Shown: piece after piece, positions 24,960-33,543 of the stretch
Layout of the letters: each line of letters opens with the position of its first letter
Position numbering within the stretch: the stretch's first letter is position 1
Assembly (NCBI GenBank): GCA_964640175.1
Contig: CAZXFW010000007.1
Location: 1 to 64,000, forward strand
Length of the DNA stretch: 64,000 nucleotides
Direction: 5' to 3'
Origin: JACKDX01 sp964640175
GTDB lineage: Bacteria; Myxococcota_A; Polyangia; Polyangiales; GCA-016699535
The notes under the pieces: generated by a model
Seen by the model: the letters and a program-made list of their open reading frames with translations, nothing else
What the model was told of the DNA's origin: nothing
Databases searched by the model: none
Translations under genes and position numbers: made by a program

Positions 24960-25967
24960 TTAAGCTGCTTTACTAGAAGCAGTATCGCTTGAAGATCCTG
25001 ATGTGTTTTGCAGAGTAAGCTGTCGGAAGATTTCTTCTAAATCTTGCCCTTTTTGAGTGAGCTCAGTGAGCACCAAGGTGTTGTCCACGGCTGTCTTAAA
25101 AAGGGAAGTGCTGAGATCGTGTTTGCCCGATGGTGTGATCTCAAACTTGGTGCGGCCATTGTGTTCTGTATGAGCATGCACGTTCTTGACATGTTCAACT
25201 TTATTGAATGCTTCGAGTGCTCGTTTCGATGTTGTATCCGAGCCGTCAGTTTGAACTGTGACAAAAAACCGTGCATGTCCTGCACGGTTTTTAAGGTCTT
25301 GGGTGCTATCATCAGCTACAATTTTGCCACGCGCTATGATCAACACGCGTTCACAGGTGACTTGAACTTCTGCAAGGTTGTGGGTTGAAAGCACTACCGT
25401 GCGTTCTTTGCCAATGTCTTTGATCAGATCACGAATCTCAGAGGCTTGGTTTGGATCAAGGCCACTTAAAGGCTCATCCAGAATTAACACAGGAGGTTCA
25501 TGCACCATGGCCTGAGCCAAGCCGACGCGTTGACGGTAACCACGTGAGAGCGTGCGGATGGGACGCCCAATGACATCGCCTAATCCCGTTTGTTCTACGA
25601 CACGTTTGATGGCTTTGGTGGCATCGGATGGGGACAAAGCGCGCATGTGCGCGACAAAGCTGAGGTATTCATGAACAATCATTTCGGAATATAACGGCGT
25701 ATGCTCTGGGAGATAGCCGATGGCGCGTCGGACACCAATGGAATCTTCAAATATATCAAGGCCATTGACCGTTGCATTGCCTGAAGTTGGTGCGATGAAG
25801 CATGTAAGGATCTTCATGGTGGTGGTTTTGCCAGCACCGTTGGGCCCTAAAAATCCCAACACTTCTCCTTTGCGGATTTGAAAGCTCACCTGGTCGATGG
25901 CTTGGATGGTGCCGTACTGTTTGCTGAGGCCGCGTGCCTCAATGACTACCTCATGAGTGTTCTGCAT
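24960..25967 (-). CDS. ABC transporter ATP-binding protein (GldA-like)
   Basis: The ATPase subunit of the exporter. In the 335-aa chain, Walker A GPNGAGKTT lies near 38-46, the signature LSRGYRQRVGLAQ near 137-149, Walker B with LILDEPLSGLDP near 156-168, and the switch His in STHNLAEV. The C-terminal roughly 100 residues form the extra domain seen in GldA/NatA-type proteins. It follows the AgmX-like gene by 8 bp, which ties the lipoproteins to the transporter transcript. Confidence 0.9.
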   Translation of the reverse strand: MQNTHEVVIEARGLSKQYGTIQAIDQVSFQIRKGEVLGFLGPNGAGKTTTMKILTCFIAPTSGNATVNGLDIFEDSIGVRRAIGYLPEHTPLYSEMIVHEYLSFVAHMRALSPSDATKAIKRVVEQTGLGDVIGRPIRTLSRGYRQRVGLAQAMVHEPPVLILDEPLSGLDPNQASEIRDLIKDIGKERTVVLSTHNLAEVQVTCERVLIIARGKIVADDSTQDLKNRAGHARFFVTVQTDGSDTTSKRALEAFNKVEHVKNVHAHTEHNGRTKFEITPSGKHDLSTSLFKTAVDNTLVLTELTQKGQDLEEIFRQLTLQNTSGSSSDTASSKAA

Positions 25968-25975
25968 CGAGTTCC

Positions 25976-26350
25976 CTAATTGTGTGAGGAAGGACTAAAT
26001 GACCATGTGTACGTTGCAACGCCCTTCTGTTCGTCAGGGGGCGTAAGTTCTAGACCTTGCAAGGCATCCAACACACATTGCTGCAATGCGACAGGGGCTG
26101 AGGTGTCTTCTTCGACAATGCTGGCATTGTCGATTTTTCCTGTTTCCTCAGTGACATCAAACGTGACGATCACGTTTCCCGATAATGTTGGATCCTGTTT
26201 GAGCGCGTCATTATAGCAAGACTGAACCTGAGTGTCTCGAGTTGCGAGAACTTCACGGGTGTCTTGTTCGTAACTTTCAGCGTTACGCATTGCAAAGCCA
26301 GCGCTGCAGGCACTGCAACATAGGGCTGCAAGTATAATCCAGTTTTTCAT
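25976..26350 (-). CDS. Small AgmX/TonB-C-like envelope protein
   Basis: A 124-aa exported protein. The N-terminal signal has several Cys (11, 12, 15), of which Cys15 may be lipidated, though the lipobox is imperfect. The remainder has the AgmX/PglI C-terminal pattern: QVQSCYNDALKQDPTLSG, then VTFDVTEETGKIDNASIVEE and CVLDALQGLELTPP. This TonB-C-like domain is common in myxobacterial proteins, some linked to adventurous gliding. It is 4 bp downstream of the OmpA gene and 8 bp upstream of the ABC ATPase gene. Confidence 0.72.
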   Translation of the reverse strand: MKNWIILAALCCSACSAGFAMRNAESYEQDTREVLATRDTQVQSCYNDALKQDPTLSGNVIVTFDVTEETGKIDNASIVEEDTSAPVALQQCVLDALQGLELTPPDEQKGVATYTWSFSPSSHN

Positions 26351-26354
26351 GAGT

Positions 26355-27104
26355 TTAGTTTCCCCCTTTCACGGCGTCTGTTGGAGCTTGCTTGGTAGTT
26401 TCTTCATCTTTGGGAGGGTTTTTAGAGGCCTTCTTTTTGGTTTTTGTAGGGACAGGTTTTGCCTCGTCCTCCTCAGGAGCTGTTTGTGGTGCGGGCGGAG
26501 CCTTAAGCTCTGCGTTGCTTACCGCTTCGGTTTCCTGAGAGAGAACTTTTTGCTTTCCAGTTTTGGGATCGATGGCCACTTTGGTGGTGGTGACGTCTTG
26601 TCGAGTGATAATAAACTCCACGCGACGGTTGGCTTCTCTGCCTTCGTCTGTGGCGTTGTCTGCAATGGGTTGTTGCTCTCCAAACCCCTGTGCAATTAAG
26701 CGCTCAGGCGAAATCTGGCCTTTTTCCACCAGGTAGTTGAGCACGGCCTGGGCTCGTGCCTGAGAAAGCTTCAAGTTGTAGTCGTCGTTGCCTTCTGAGC
26801 TGGCATGCCCTTCGATGCGAATCTTTTGAATGTGGGAATTCTTAGTAATTAGCGCTGCGATTTCATTCAAGAGACCAAAGGACTCTTCTTTGATGACCGC
26901 TTTGTCATATTCGAACTGAATTTTTTCATGGATGACAATGCGGTTATCCTTAATTTCCACCCGAGGCGGCGTAGCGGCCACTGGGGCCTGTCCACTGACA
27001 CGGATGGGGGTTGACCCTTGGAACACTTGGGGGTTGCTAGAGCAGCCTGCAACAGCCATGCTTATTGCGATAAATCCGATGAGATTGAAAAAGGCGTATT
27101 TCAT
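26355..27104 (-). CDS. OmpA-family (Pal-like) lipoprotein
   Basis: Anchors the outer membrane to peptidoglycan, or a related structural role. The signal ends with lipobox AVAGC (Cys21). The OmpA peptidoglycan-binding domain spans about 55-170 and includes IRIEGHASSEGNDDYNLKLS and the NRRVEF end. The last 60 residues are a Lys/Glu/Pro-rich tail that is not part of usual Pal. It heads a six-gene minus-strand series running to the DUF4340 gene, with a 142-bp divergent region shared with tsaB containing the likely promoter. Confidence 0.87.
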   Translation of the reverse strand: MKYAFFNLIGFIAISMAVAGCSSNPQVFQGSTPIRVSGQAPVAATPPRVEIKDNRIVIHEKIQFEYDKAVIKEESFGLLNEIAALITKNSHIQKIRIEGHASSEGNDDYNLKLSQARAQAVLNYLVEKGQISPERLIAQGFGEQQPIADNATDEGREANRRVEFIITRQDVTTTKVAIDPKTGKQKVLSQETEAVSNAELKAPPAPQTAPEEDEAKPVPTKTKKKASKNPPKDEETTKQAPTDAVKGGN

Positions 27105-27246
27105 GGGCGAAGCACTAGCATAAGCCGTTCAGGACTGCCAACAGGGCTTATCCCTAAGAGAAGTCCTATCCACAATTGAGTCGAATTTTCGGTGTTTTAA
27201 GCATTAGTTACTTGACCTTCTTCTAAGGGGGCGCTAGCGGAGCGCT

Positions 27247-27966
27247 ATGCGTGTGCTTGCCATGGACACCTCGTCGTCGCTGGCGTCCATTGCTGCCCTT
27301 GTAGAGGGGCGGCTTGTGGCGGAGGTCAGTGCTTCCGCACAAGCGAGGTTTGGTGAAACCATCCTTCCTTACGTGGATCAGGTGTTGAACATCGCTTCGC
27401 TCAACCGTTGCGATCTGGACCTTGTGGCCGTTGGGATTGGGCCAGGTTCCTTTACAGGGACGCGGATTGGGGTGGCTACCGCGAAAGGGTTGGCTCTGGC
27501 GTTGGGGGTGCCTGTGGTGGGCGTGCCCACTTCTCGTGCGATGGCGAGCGCCCTGACTGTGCAGAATGGGATTGCTGTGCCTGTCATCGATGCATTTAAA
27601 GGAGAAGTTTACTACGCAGCATACCAACGTCATACCAACGGGGAGCTTTCCGAACGTGTTTCGCCCCATTACGGCACTGCATCGGCAGCCGCTTTGGCAT
27701 TGAGAACTCAATTGTCGGATGAATCGTTGATTTTATGTGGAAATGGGTTGCGCCGCTATGAAAGCGACATACTCAAAGGCTTAGGCAAGCCCTACGTTGT
27801 CTCGGCTCTTGCTTATGATGTTCCGAGGGCTTCGAGTATTGCCCACGAAGCTGTGCTGGCATATCAACAGCGGGGAGCCGACAACCTAAGTGAGCTTGAG
27901 CCACTTTATGTGCGCTCCAGTGATGCCAAGCTGCCGGCTGTCCCACCCCATGTTATCTCCCGATAG
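27247..27966 (+). CDS. tsaB: tRNA t6A37 biosynthesis protein TsaB
   Basis: TsaB is the scaffold partner of TsaD in making N6-threonylcarbamoyladenosine at tRNA position 37. The 239-aa protein carries the family opening LAMDTSSSLASIAA (4-17) and the GPGSFTGTRIGVATAKGLAL block near 67-86. The ATG at 27247 follows a GCGGAG ribosome site. It is divergent from the OmpA lipoprotein gene and followed 11 bp later by yajQ. Confidence 0.93.
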   Translation: MRVLAMDTSSSLASIAALVEGRLVAEVSASAQARFGETILPYVDQVLNIASLNRCDLDLVAVGIGPGSFTGTRIGVATAKGLALALGVPVVGVPTSRAMASALTVQNGIAVPVIDAFKGEVYYAAYQRHTNGELSERVSPHYGTASAAALALRTQLSDESLILCGNGLRRYESDILKGLGKPYVVSALAYDVPRASSIAHEAVLAYQQRGADNLSELEPLYVRSSDAKLPAVPPHVISR

Positions 27967-27977
27967 GAGTAGTTGTC

Positions 27978-28463
27978 ATGCCAACGTTTGATATTGTTTC
28001 TCAACTCAATAGTCACGAAGTCGATAATGCCGTCCAACAAGCAGCTCGCGAGGTCTCTCAGCGCTTTGACTTTCGTGGAACCGATACGGAAATCGAAAAA
28101 ACAGAAGAAGGCCTGGTACTGCGTTCCAACAGTGAGGGCAGGCTTGAAGCAGCTTTGGAAGTGCTGAAGGACAAACTTGTCAAACGTAAGGTGTCACTCA
28201 AGGCGCTTGACCCGCAGACACCTGAGCCGGGTTCTAAAGGGGCTTTAAAGCAAACCATCAAACTTAAAGAGGGTGTCAACCAAGATACTGCAAAGAAAAT
28301 CGTCCAATTTATCAAAAGCAATAAGCTCAAAGTCCAAGCCGCCATACAAGCCGATCAAGTTCGCGTTTCTGGTAAGAAGCGTGATGATTTACAAGAAGTG
28401 ATTGGTGTTCTGAAAGCTCAGGACTTTGGCATCGACTTGCAGTACATCAATTTTAGAGATTAG
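27978..28463 (+). CDS. yajQ: YajQ-family nucleotide-binding protein
   Basis: A cytoplasmic 161-aa protein of full family length; members bind RNA, ATP/GTP or, in Xanthomonas, cyclic di-GMP. The hallmark start PTFDIVSQLN and RFDFRGTDTEIEKTEEGLVL are present, as is the C-terminal DDLQEVIGVLKAQDFGIDLQ. AGGAG lies 7 bases ahead of the ATG. The 3' end overlaps the convergent 5'-nucleotidase gene by 11 bp. Confidence 0.93.
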   Translation: MPTFDIVSQLNSHEVDNAVQQAAREVSQRFDFRGTDTEIEKTEEGLVLRSNSEGRLEAALEVLKDKLVKRKVSLKALDPQTPEPGSKGALKQTIKLKEGVNQDTAKKIVQFIKSNKLKVQAAIQADQVRVSGKKRDDLQEVIGVLKAQDFGIDLQYINFRD

Positions 28464-29886
28464 CCGTTGAAGAATCGTGGGGTAGGGCGCCTCCTGCAGC
28501 ACGCAAATAGACAAACGGCGTTTGAGTCATGAAATTGGACAAGCGAGAAGTGTAGATATCTGCATACCGCTCGATTTGCCTTGCCAATAAGCTTTTGTCG
28601 TTTCCAGCGCGCATGATGGGCCCCCAGATGGGACTGGTGAGCTCCGAGGCTTCTTTGGCGAGGGGAGCAATGCGTTCATCGAGTGCGATCACTTTTTCAC
28701 GCACTGCTTGGATTGCTTTACGGATGTCATTGGGTTTACGTGTCGGCTGCGGACCATACCCCTGCTGCAAACGCTGCATATCAAGTCGCATTAGGGAGTA
28801 TTCGTGCTCTAGCAGTTCTTTTTGAGCCATGAGCTCATGTAACACGTGTTGTTTTGCTTGGAATTCTTTGGCGCTGTGTAAATCTTGTTCCAGCTCACGC
28901 ACGACAAGTGCGGTTCGCCAACGAAGAATGTCCTTGGAGACCAATACATCAGCGTAAATGTGATCTCCAATGTACAGAATTTCTTCCCCTGAGAGTTCAA
29001 GGCCTTGTTCAATTAATGACGCGCAGCCTCCGAGATAAACCCCTTTGCTGCGCAGCCGGCCTATAAACGGCCGCAAAAGGCCCTTTTCTTCATCTGCAAC
29101 TTCGAAAACAGATTTTTGAACACTGAAAAAATCGGGTTTACGTGCTTCTACGATGACGATTTCAAATAAGTCACGCCAGGTCATTCCATCAGGAAGAAAG
29201 CGATCAAAGGCATAGTGCATCATGGCGGTGGTGTAGTGCCATTCTGAATTTGTAATGAGCAGCAGTTTTTTGCCTGCATGCTTCAAATCAAGAAGCGCTA
29301 ACGGAACTTCAGGATCGAGTTCTACAAACAAGTGAGGCTGTCTGATAATCTCACTTTTGAGCGAGCCTTCCATGTGGGTCTCATCAATCCGTGAACGGAC
29401 GGTTTTGTATAAATCTGTATACCCTAGTTGGGCGCCAAGCTTGCCTTGGTCTAGCAAGTCTACCATTTGCGAATAAATGCAGGCTTCGGATAAAGCGAAG
29501 AGTGTGTTCATGAACTGCCAGCGTGGTTCAGCGAGATTGACTTGAACACGGCTGTAGATAGTGCGCTGTTCATCGAACGTGAGCGGCCTTGTGCCGTGAC
29601 AAGCGCGTTTGATGAAGCCAAATCGGTTGGCTTTAACAATGTTTCCAAGTTCGGTGTCGATGATAAGGCCTAGCTTGATCAAGCGAGGATCAAACTGAAG
29701 ATGCTTGACCGGAAACCCATCGTCGATAAGCCGGTTTTGTACGCCAAGGTATGCACGTTTTTCCCATTCCTCGGTGTGATAGTGAATGAGGGTGTAGTCC
29801 ATATCGAAGCCCACGGCTTTGATGGACCTTAAGTTGAGTGTGCGATTGCAGAAGATGCGCCGTTCCGGCGGAGGTAGCTCGATCAT
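28453..29886 (-). CDS. HAD-superfamily 5'-nucleotidase (cN-II/NT5C2-like)
   Basis: A predicted cytosolic phosphatase acting on purine nucleotides. HAD motif I FDMDYTL (27-33) supplies Asp28 nucleophile and Asp30. Motif II is in LLLITNSEWHYT and motif IV in ILYIGDHIYADV. The 477-aa length and the large cap region fit the HAD-IG eukaryote-like 5'-nucleotidase family, which is also widespread in deltaproteobacteria. Its ATG overlaps the upstream enoyl-CoA hydratase stop by one base (TAATG). The substrate preference is inferred. Confidence 0.85.
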   Translation of the reverse strand: MIELPPPERRIFCNRTLNLRSIKAVGFDMDYTLIHYHTEEWEKRAYLGVQNRLIDDGFPVKHLQFDPRLIKLGLIIDTELGNIVKANRFGFIKRACHGTRPLTFDEQRTIYSRVQVNLAEPRWQFMNTLFALSEACIYSQMVDLLDQGKLGAQLGYTDLYKTVRSRIDETHMEGSLKSEIIRQPHLFVELDPEVPLALLDLKHAGKKLLLITNSEWHYTTAMMHYAFDRFLPDGMTWRDLFEIVIVEARKPDFFSVQKSVFEVADEEKGLLRPFIGRLRSKGVYLGGCASLIEQGLELSGEEILYIGDHIYADVLVSKDILRWRTALVVRELEQDLHSAKEFQAKQHVLHELMAQKELLEHEYSLMRLDMQRLQQGYGPQPTRKPNDIRKAIQAVREKVIALDERIAPLAKEASELTSPIWGPIMRAGNDKSLLARQIERYADIYTSRLSNFMTQTPFVYLRAAGGALPHDSSTANL

Positions 29887-30653
29887 TATGAACTGAGCTT
29901 ACCAAAATTGGGGGGGCGCTTATCAAAAAACGCCTGAAATGCTTCTCGGGCTTCAGGGGACCGAAGGCGCTCAAGAAAAAGGGTCGTTTCTTCATGCATA
30001 TGATGGCGAATGTGAGGAGTTAACGATGCCTTTAAAAGTTGCTTTGTTTGGTTAAGAACCACAGAAGGAAGCGCCGTCAGGGCATTGAGTTTAGCCTCTA
30101 CGTAACTTTCCAAGTGCTCAGGCTGAAGTACGGCGTTGATCATGCCCAGCGACAATGCAGTGTGGGCATCAAATGGCTCTGACAACAACAATAACTCCGC
30201 TGCACGAGGATAGCCCGCTAAGCGGGGAAGCAGATAACTTGAAGCGGCCTCTGGAACGAGTCCTAGCTTCGTGAACGGAAATTGAAAACGTGCCCGTTCC
30301 GTCGCATACACCAAGTCACAGTGAAGAAGCATGGAGGTGCCGATCCCCAGTGCATACCCGTCGACTGCTGCAACCAGCGGTTTCGAAAAGGAGATGAGTT
30401 TTTCAAGGAATACAAGCAATGGCGAGTCTGTGTTTACAGGCGGCTGTGAAATGAGCTCCTGTAAGTCATTGCCACTGGTAAACATGTTATCGCATCCACT
30501 AAGTAGGACAGCGTAGATATGCTCATCCGCTTCTGCCTGTGCTAAGGCTTCTGTTAATGCTTGGTACATGGCCCAGGTGATGGCGTTTTTACGCTCAGGG
30601 CGATGCAGTTGTAGAACAAGGCAGCGGTTACGCGTATGGCAAAGGACTGTCAT
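29886..30653 (-). CDS. Enoyl-CoA hydratase/isomerase family protein
   Basis: A crotonase-fold protein of 255 aa that acts on acyl-CoA thioesters. It has the oxyanion-hole region VAAVDGYALGIGTSMLLHCD (about 95-114) and the FTKLGLVPEAASSYLLPRLA block with one catalytic Glu (about 137). The exact reaction (hydration, isomerisation or other) cannot be told from the crotonase fold alone, and there are no fatty-acid genes beside it. It is co-directional with the downstream nucleotidase and the upstream glycogen-synthase-like gene. Confidence 0.85.
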   Translation of the reverse strand: MTVLCHTRNRCLVLQLHRPERKNAITWAMYQALTEALAQAEADEHIYAVLLSGCDNMFTSGNDLQELISQPPVNTDSPLLVFLEKLISFSKPLVAAVDGYALGIGTSMLLHCDLVYATERARFQFPFTKLGLVPEAASSYLLPRLAGYPRAAELLLLSEPFDAHTALSLGMINAVLQPEHLESYVEAKLNALTALPSVVLNQTKQLLKASLTPHIRHHMHEETTLFLERLRSPEAREAFQAFFDKRPPNFGKLSS

Positions 30654-30662
30654 AAATAAGGG

Positions 30663-32096
30663 TTATGAAAGAGTGTCAGGTGGTGTTTGAGTGAGCTCAT
30701 GCGCCATTTGGTCATAATACCCTGCTGCCTTGTTCCAGGAATGGTCAATTTGCATGATGTGTTTTTGCAAACGTTGAAATGCATAGTGATCTTTGAAAGC
30801 TCCTATGGCGCGTTGAGACGTGGCAAGCAAGACAGAGGCGTCGGCAGTGTCGTACATAAACCCTGTGCCTGTATCCAACGAAGGGTCACAATCGACGATA
30901 CTTTCTGTGAGAGAAGATTCGGATGGAACAATTGGTAAAGTGCCATAGCGTAGGGCTTTTAAGTGAAGGTCTGAAGAGTTGCTTCCCGGCAAAAGCAGGA
31001 TGAAATCTGAGCCGGCTAACCACGCGTTTACTGGGGTGCTTTCTGATGGTGAGGCGATTTTAACGTGATCATTGAATCGTGTCGTTAAATCTTCCCAAGA
31101 GGCATGGTCTATGGTGTGGTCGGGTTGCGCAATAAGTACTTGAATATCGTTCCTTAACAATGCGGGTAACATGTCATGGATGAGTTTGTCGCTACTTGAA
31201 GGCTCTGGGGGCAGCACAACCGTAAGCAAGGGAATATCTGTACGAAGCTCTAGTCCGTAGGTTGTTTGCAGTTTGGTTTTGCAGCGCAGCTTTCCCGCAA
31301 CGTCGGAAGCGTCGTAGGGGGCTGGTATCAGACGATCGGTTGAAGGATTCCATATCGAATCATCAATGCCACGGCGGATGCCAATCGGTGGCGTGCTGCG
31401 TCTGGCTAAAGCAAGAGAAAGGCCGTGTGCATCAGGTTCTTTGAGAATGGCCGTTGCTTGTGAGGTTGTCGTAGTGACAATACGATCTGCGTATTGCAAT
31501 CCTGCTGCCATAAAGTTTAAGGAACCGCCATAGATCAGATCTTTGGTAAAAGGCTCATTGTTTAATCCGAGTGCGGTAAGCATCACTTCTGGCAAGCGTC
31601 CCTGATGTTGCAAGTCGTAGATTGTGTACAGCGTTGGCAAATGTGGATACCGGTGCTTGGTAAGGATGACAGCAAGCGCTGTGGGCCAGTCATGTGCATG
31701 AACCAGCGAAAAAGTATCGTTTTTGTGTTCAAGCCACTGAGAAACGGCGGCTGAAAAGAAAACGAATTGTAACACATTTGATTCGGTGTTGTCAGCACAC
31801 GGGCTGTAAGGGTCATTAAAAAGGGTATTATTTTCTAAGAAAACGGTTTGGACTCCGCTCGTTGTTCGACCGTCATAGACGTTAAAGTCATGGTGGTGGC
31901 TGCCCATGGCGACGTGGATGGAGTCTAGGCGTCGTGCAAGGGACAGTTGTTTGGGATCGATGGTCGGATAAAGTGGCGAAATCAACGTCACTTCGTGCTT
32001 CTGCTGGCGCAACGCTTTGCTCAGTCCTGTGCTAAGCACGGCGGCAGGGCTGTGCCCATAGGGCGCAATGTCTGGACTGACACAAAGAATGTGCAT
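30663..32096 (-). CDS. Divergent glycogen/starch synthase-fold glycosyltransferase
   Basis: A 477-aa GT5-like protein (GlgA fold). The opening MHILCVSPDIAPYGHSPAAV aligns with GlgA, but the ADP-glucose-binding KxGGL motif is replaced by YGHSP. The C-terminal SRFEPCG motif with the catalytic Glu is replaced by PGSNSSD, although the following LKALRYGTLPIV is kept. A middle HAHDWPTALAVIL segment is intact. It may be a non-catalytic or altered-specificity relative. The ATG at 32096 is used; a TTG at 32132 would add 12 residues. It diverges from the chelatase gene by only 55 bp. Confidence 0.75.
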   Translation of the reverse strand: MHILCVSPDIAPYGHSPAAVLSTGLSKALRQQKHEVTLISPLYPTIDPKQLSLARRLDSIHVAMGSHHHDFNVYDGRTTSGVQTVFLENNTLFNDPYSPCADNTESNVLQFVFFSAAVSQWLEHKNDTFSLVHAHDWPTALAVILTKHRYPHLPTLYTIYDLQHQGRLPEVMLTALGLNNEPFTKDLIYGGSLNFMAAGLQYADRIVTTTTSQATAILKEPDAHGLSLALARRSTPPIGIRRGIDDSIWNPSTDRLIPAPYDASDVAGKLRCKTKLQTTYGLELRTDIPLLTVVLPPEPSSSDKLIHDMLPALLRNDIQVLIAQPDHTIDHASWEDLTTRFNDHVKIASPSESTPVNAWLAGSDFILLLPGSNSSDLHLKALRYGTLPIVPSESSLTESIVDCDPSLDTGTGFMYDTADASVLLATSQRAIGAFKDHYAFQRLQKHIMQIDHSWNKAAGYYDQMAHELTQTPPDTLS

Positions 32097-32151
32097 AGGC
32101 TTATCTATACTCTTGTCACACGCAGAATCCAAATGGAGCTTGTCTTAAATC

Positions 32152-32529
32152 ATGCCTGAGAATGCAGCCAAGCTGGCGATTTTATTGATAGACCACGGCA
32201 GCACTCGCGCTGAGGCCAATGCATGCTTGCCTGAAGTGACAAGGCTCGTGCAAGCTCGAGTGGGGGCTAGGGCGCTTGTGGTGTATGCACACATGGAGCT
32301 TGCTCAGCCAGATGTGGCACATGCGATTCACGCATGTAAGCAAGCTGGCATTACTGACCTTGTGGTGCATCCGTACATGCTTGCCCCAGGCCGTCATGTG
32401 CGGGAAAGCATTCCTGCATTAGTGCAAGCCGCTGCATATTCCGGGCTTCATGTGCGCATGACCGAGCCTCTGGGGGCTCATCCTGCGTTGGCCGACGCTG
32501 TGTTGGATCGGTGCGGGATGTTGCCATGA
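32152..32529 (+). CDS. CbiX/SirB-like sirohydrochlorin chelatase
   Basis: Inserts a metal (cobalt or ferrous iron) into a sirohydrochlorin-type tetrapyrrole. At 125 aa it is the short, single-domain form (CbiX-S) that works as a dimer. Metal/substrate His residues are in LLIDHGSTRAEA (His14) and APGRHVRESIPAL (His82). The stop overlaps the ferrochelatase ATG by 4 bp, so two tetrapyrrole chelatases are translationally coupled. Substrate and metal are inferred. Confidence 0.82.
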   Translation: MPENAAKLAILLIDHGSTRAEANACLPEVTRLVQARVGARALVVYAHMELAQPDVAHAIHACKQAGITDLVVHPYMLAPGRHVRESIPALVQAAAYSGLHVRMTEPLGAHPALADAVLDRCGMLP

Positions 32530-33530
32530 GCAGCGGCAACGATGCAGTGTTGCTTGTATCCTTTGGTGGCCCTGAACGCCCGGAAGACATCGAACCGTTT
32601 TTGCAGCATGTGGCCCATGGCAGACGCATTCCCGAGTCGCGCTTGAAGGAAGTTGCTGCTCAGTACCATCGTGTCGGCGGCCGAAGCCCCATCAACGATC
32701 ACAACCGGCGTTTGCTTCAGCAGTTGGGGGTGTTGCTTCAAGCCGAAGGGCCCGCCTTACCGCTTTATTGGGGTAATCGGCATTGGCACCCTTTTTTAAA
32801 AGAGACTGTCAAAGAGATGATGCAGGATGGCATTCAACATGCCCTGGCCTTTGTGACTTCGCCTTACAGCTCGTATTCGTCGTGTCGTCAATATCTGAAT
32901 GCCATTGCCCAGGCTCAAGCAGAGGCCGGCGAACACGCTCCGCAGATTACCAAGCTTCGCGCTTACTATAACCATCCGCGTTTTATCCAAGCGATCGTAG
33001 AGCGTGCACAAGTGGCGCTTACCAAACTCCGAAATCAAGGGCAGCCAAAATCAGTGCATGTAATTTTTACGGCCCACAGCATTCCGTTAACCATGGCAAG
33101 CCAAAGTGACTACGTGGTTCAACTTCACGAAGTTGCAGCGCTGGTTGCTGAGCAACTTCAGCAACCTCAGTGGCAGCTAGCGTACCAAAGCCGCAGTGGG
33201 TATTCGTCGCAACCGTGGCTCGAGCCCGACATCAACGAGGCTCTTAAGGCATGTCATACACAAGGGCTGAATCACGCGCTCGTCGTTCCCATTGGATTTA
33301 TTTCTGACCACATGGAAGTGGTTCATGATCTGGACTACGTGGCTTTTTCAACGGCTCGGGCTCTTGGCATGCATGTCGAACGGGCGTCTACCGTCGGTGA
33401 TCATCCCGAGTTTGTGGCGATGATACGGGAACTCATCTTGGAGCATACCCAGCACCTTGCTCCACGTGCCGTTGGACGTTTTGGCCCGCGTCCCGATGTC
33501 TGCCTTTCGACTTGCTGTCCTTCTGGGTAA
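32526..33530 (+). CDS. hemH: Ferrochelatase
   Basis: Inserts ferrous iron into porphyrin in the final or near-final step of heme synthesis. The ATG at 32526 (ATGA overlap with the chelatase gene) gives 334 aa starting MSSGNDAVLLVSFGGPE; a GTG at 32511 is the alternative. The active-site His is in FTAHSIPLTMA and the acidic patch in PIGFISDHMEVVHDLDY. The C-terminus ends in a CLSTCCPSG tail; Cys clusters in some bacterial ferrochelatases bind a 2Fe-2S centre, but whether this tail does so is not established. Confidence 0.93.
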   Translation: MSSGNDAVLLVSFGGPERPEDIEPFLQHVAHGRRIPESRLKEVAAQYHRVGGRSPINDHNRRLLQQLGVLLQAEGPALPLYWGNRHWHPFLKETVKEMMQDGIQHALAFVTSPYSSYSSCRQYLNAIAQAQAEAGEHAPQITKLRAYYNHPRFIQAIVERAQVALTKLRNQGQPKSVHVIFTAHSIPLTMASQSDYVVQLHEVAALVAEQLQQPQWQLAYQSRSGYSSQPWLEPDINEALKACHTQGLNHALVVPIGFISDHMEVVHDLDYVAFSTARALGMHVERASTVGDHPEFVAMIRELILEHTQHLAPRAVGRFGPRPDVCLSTCCPSG

Positions 33531-33543
33531 GAATAGCTTTGAT

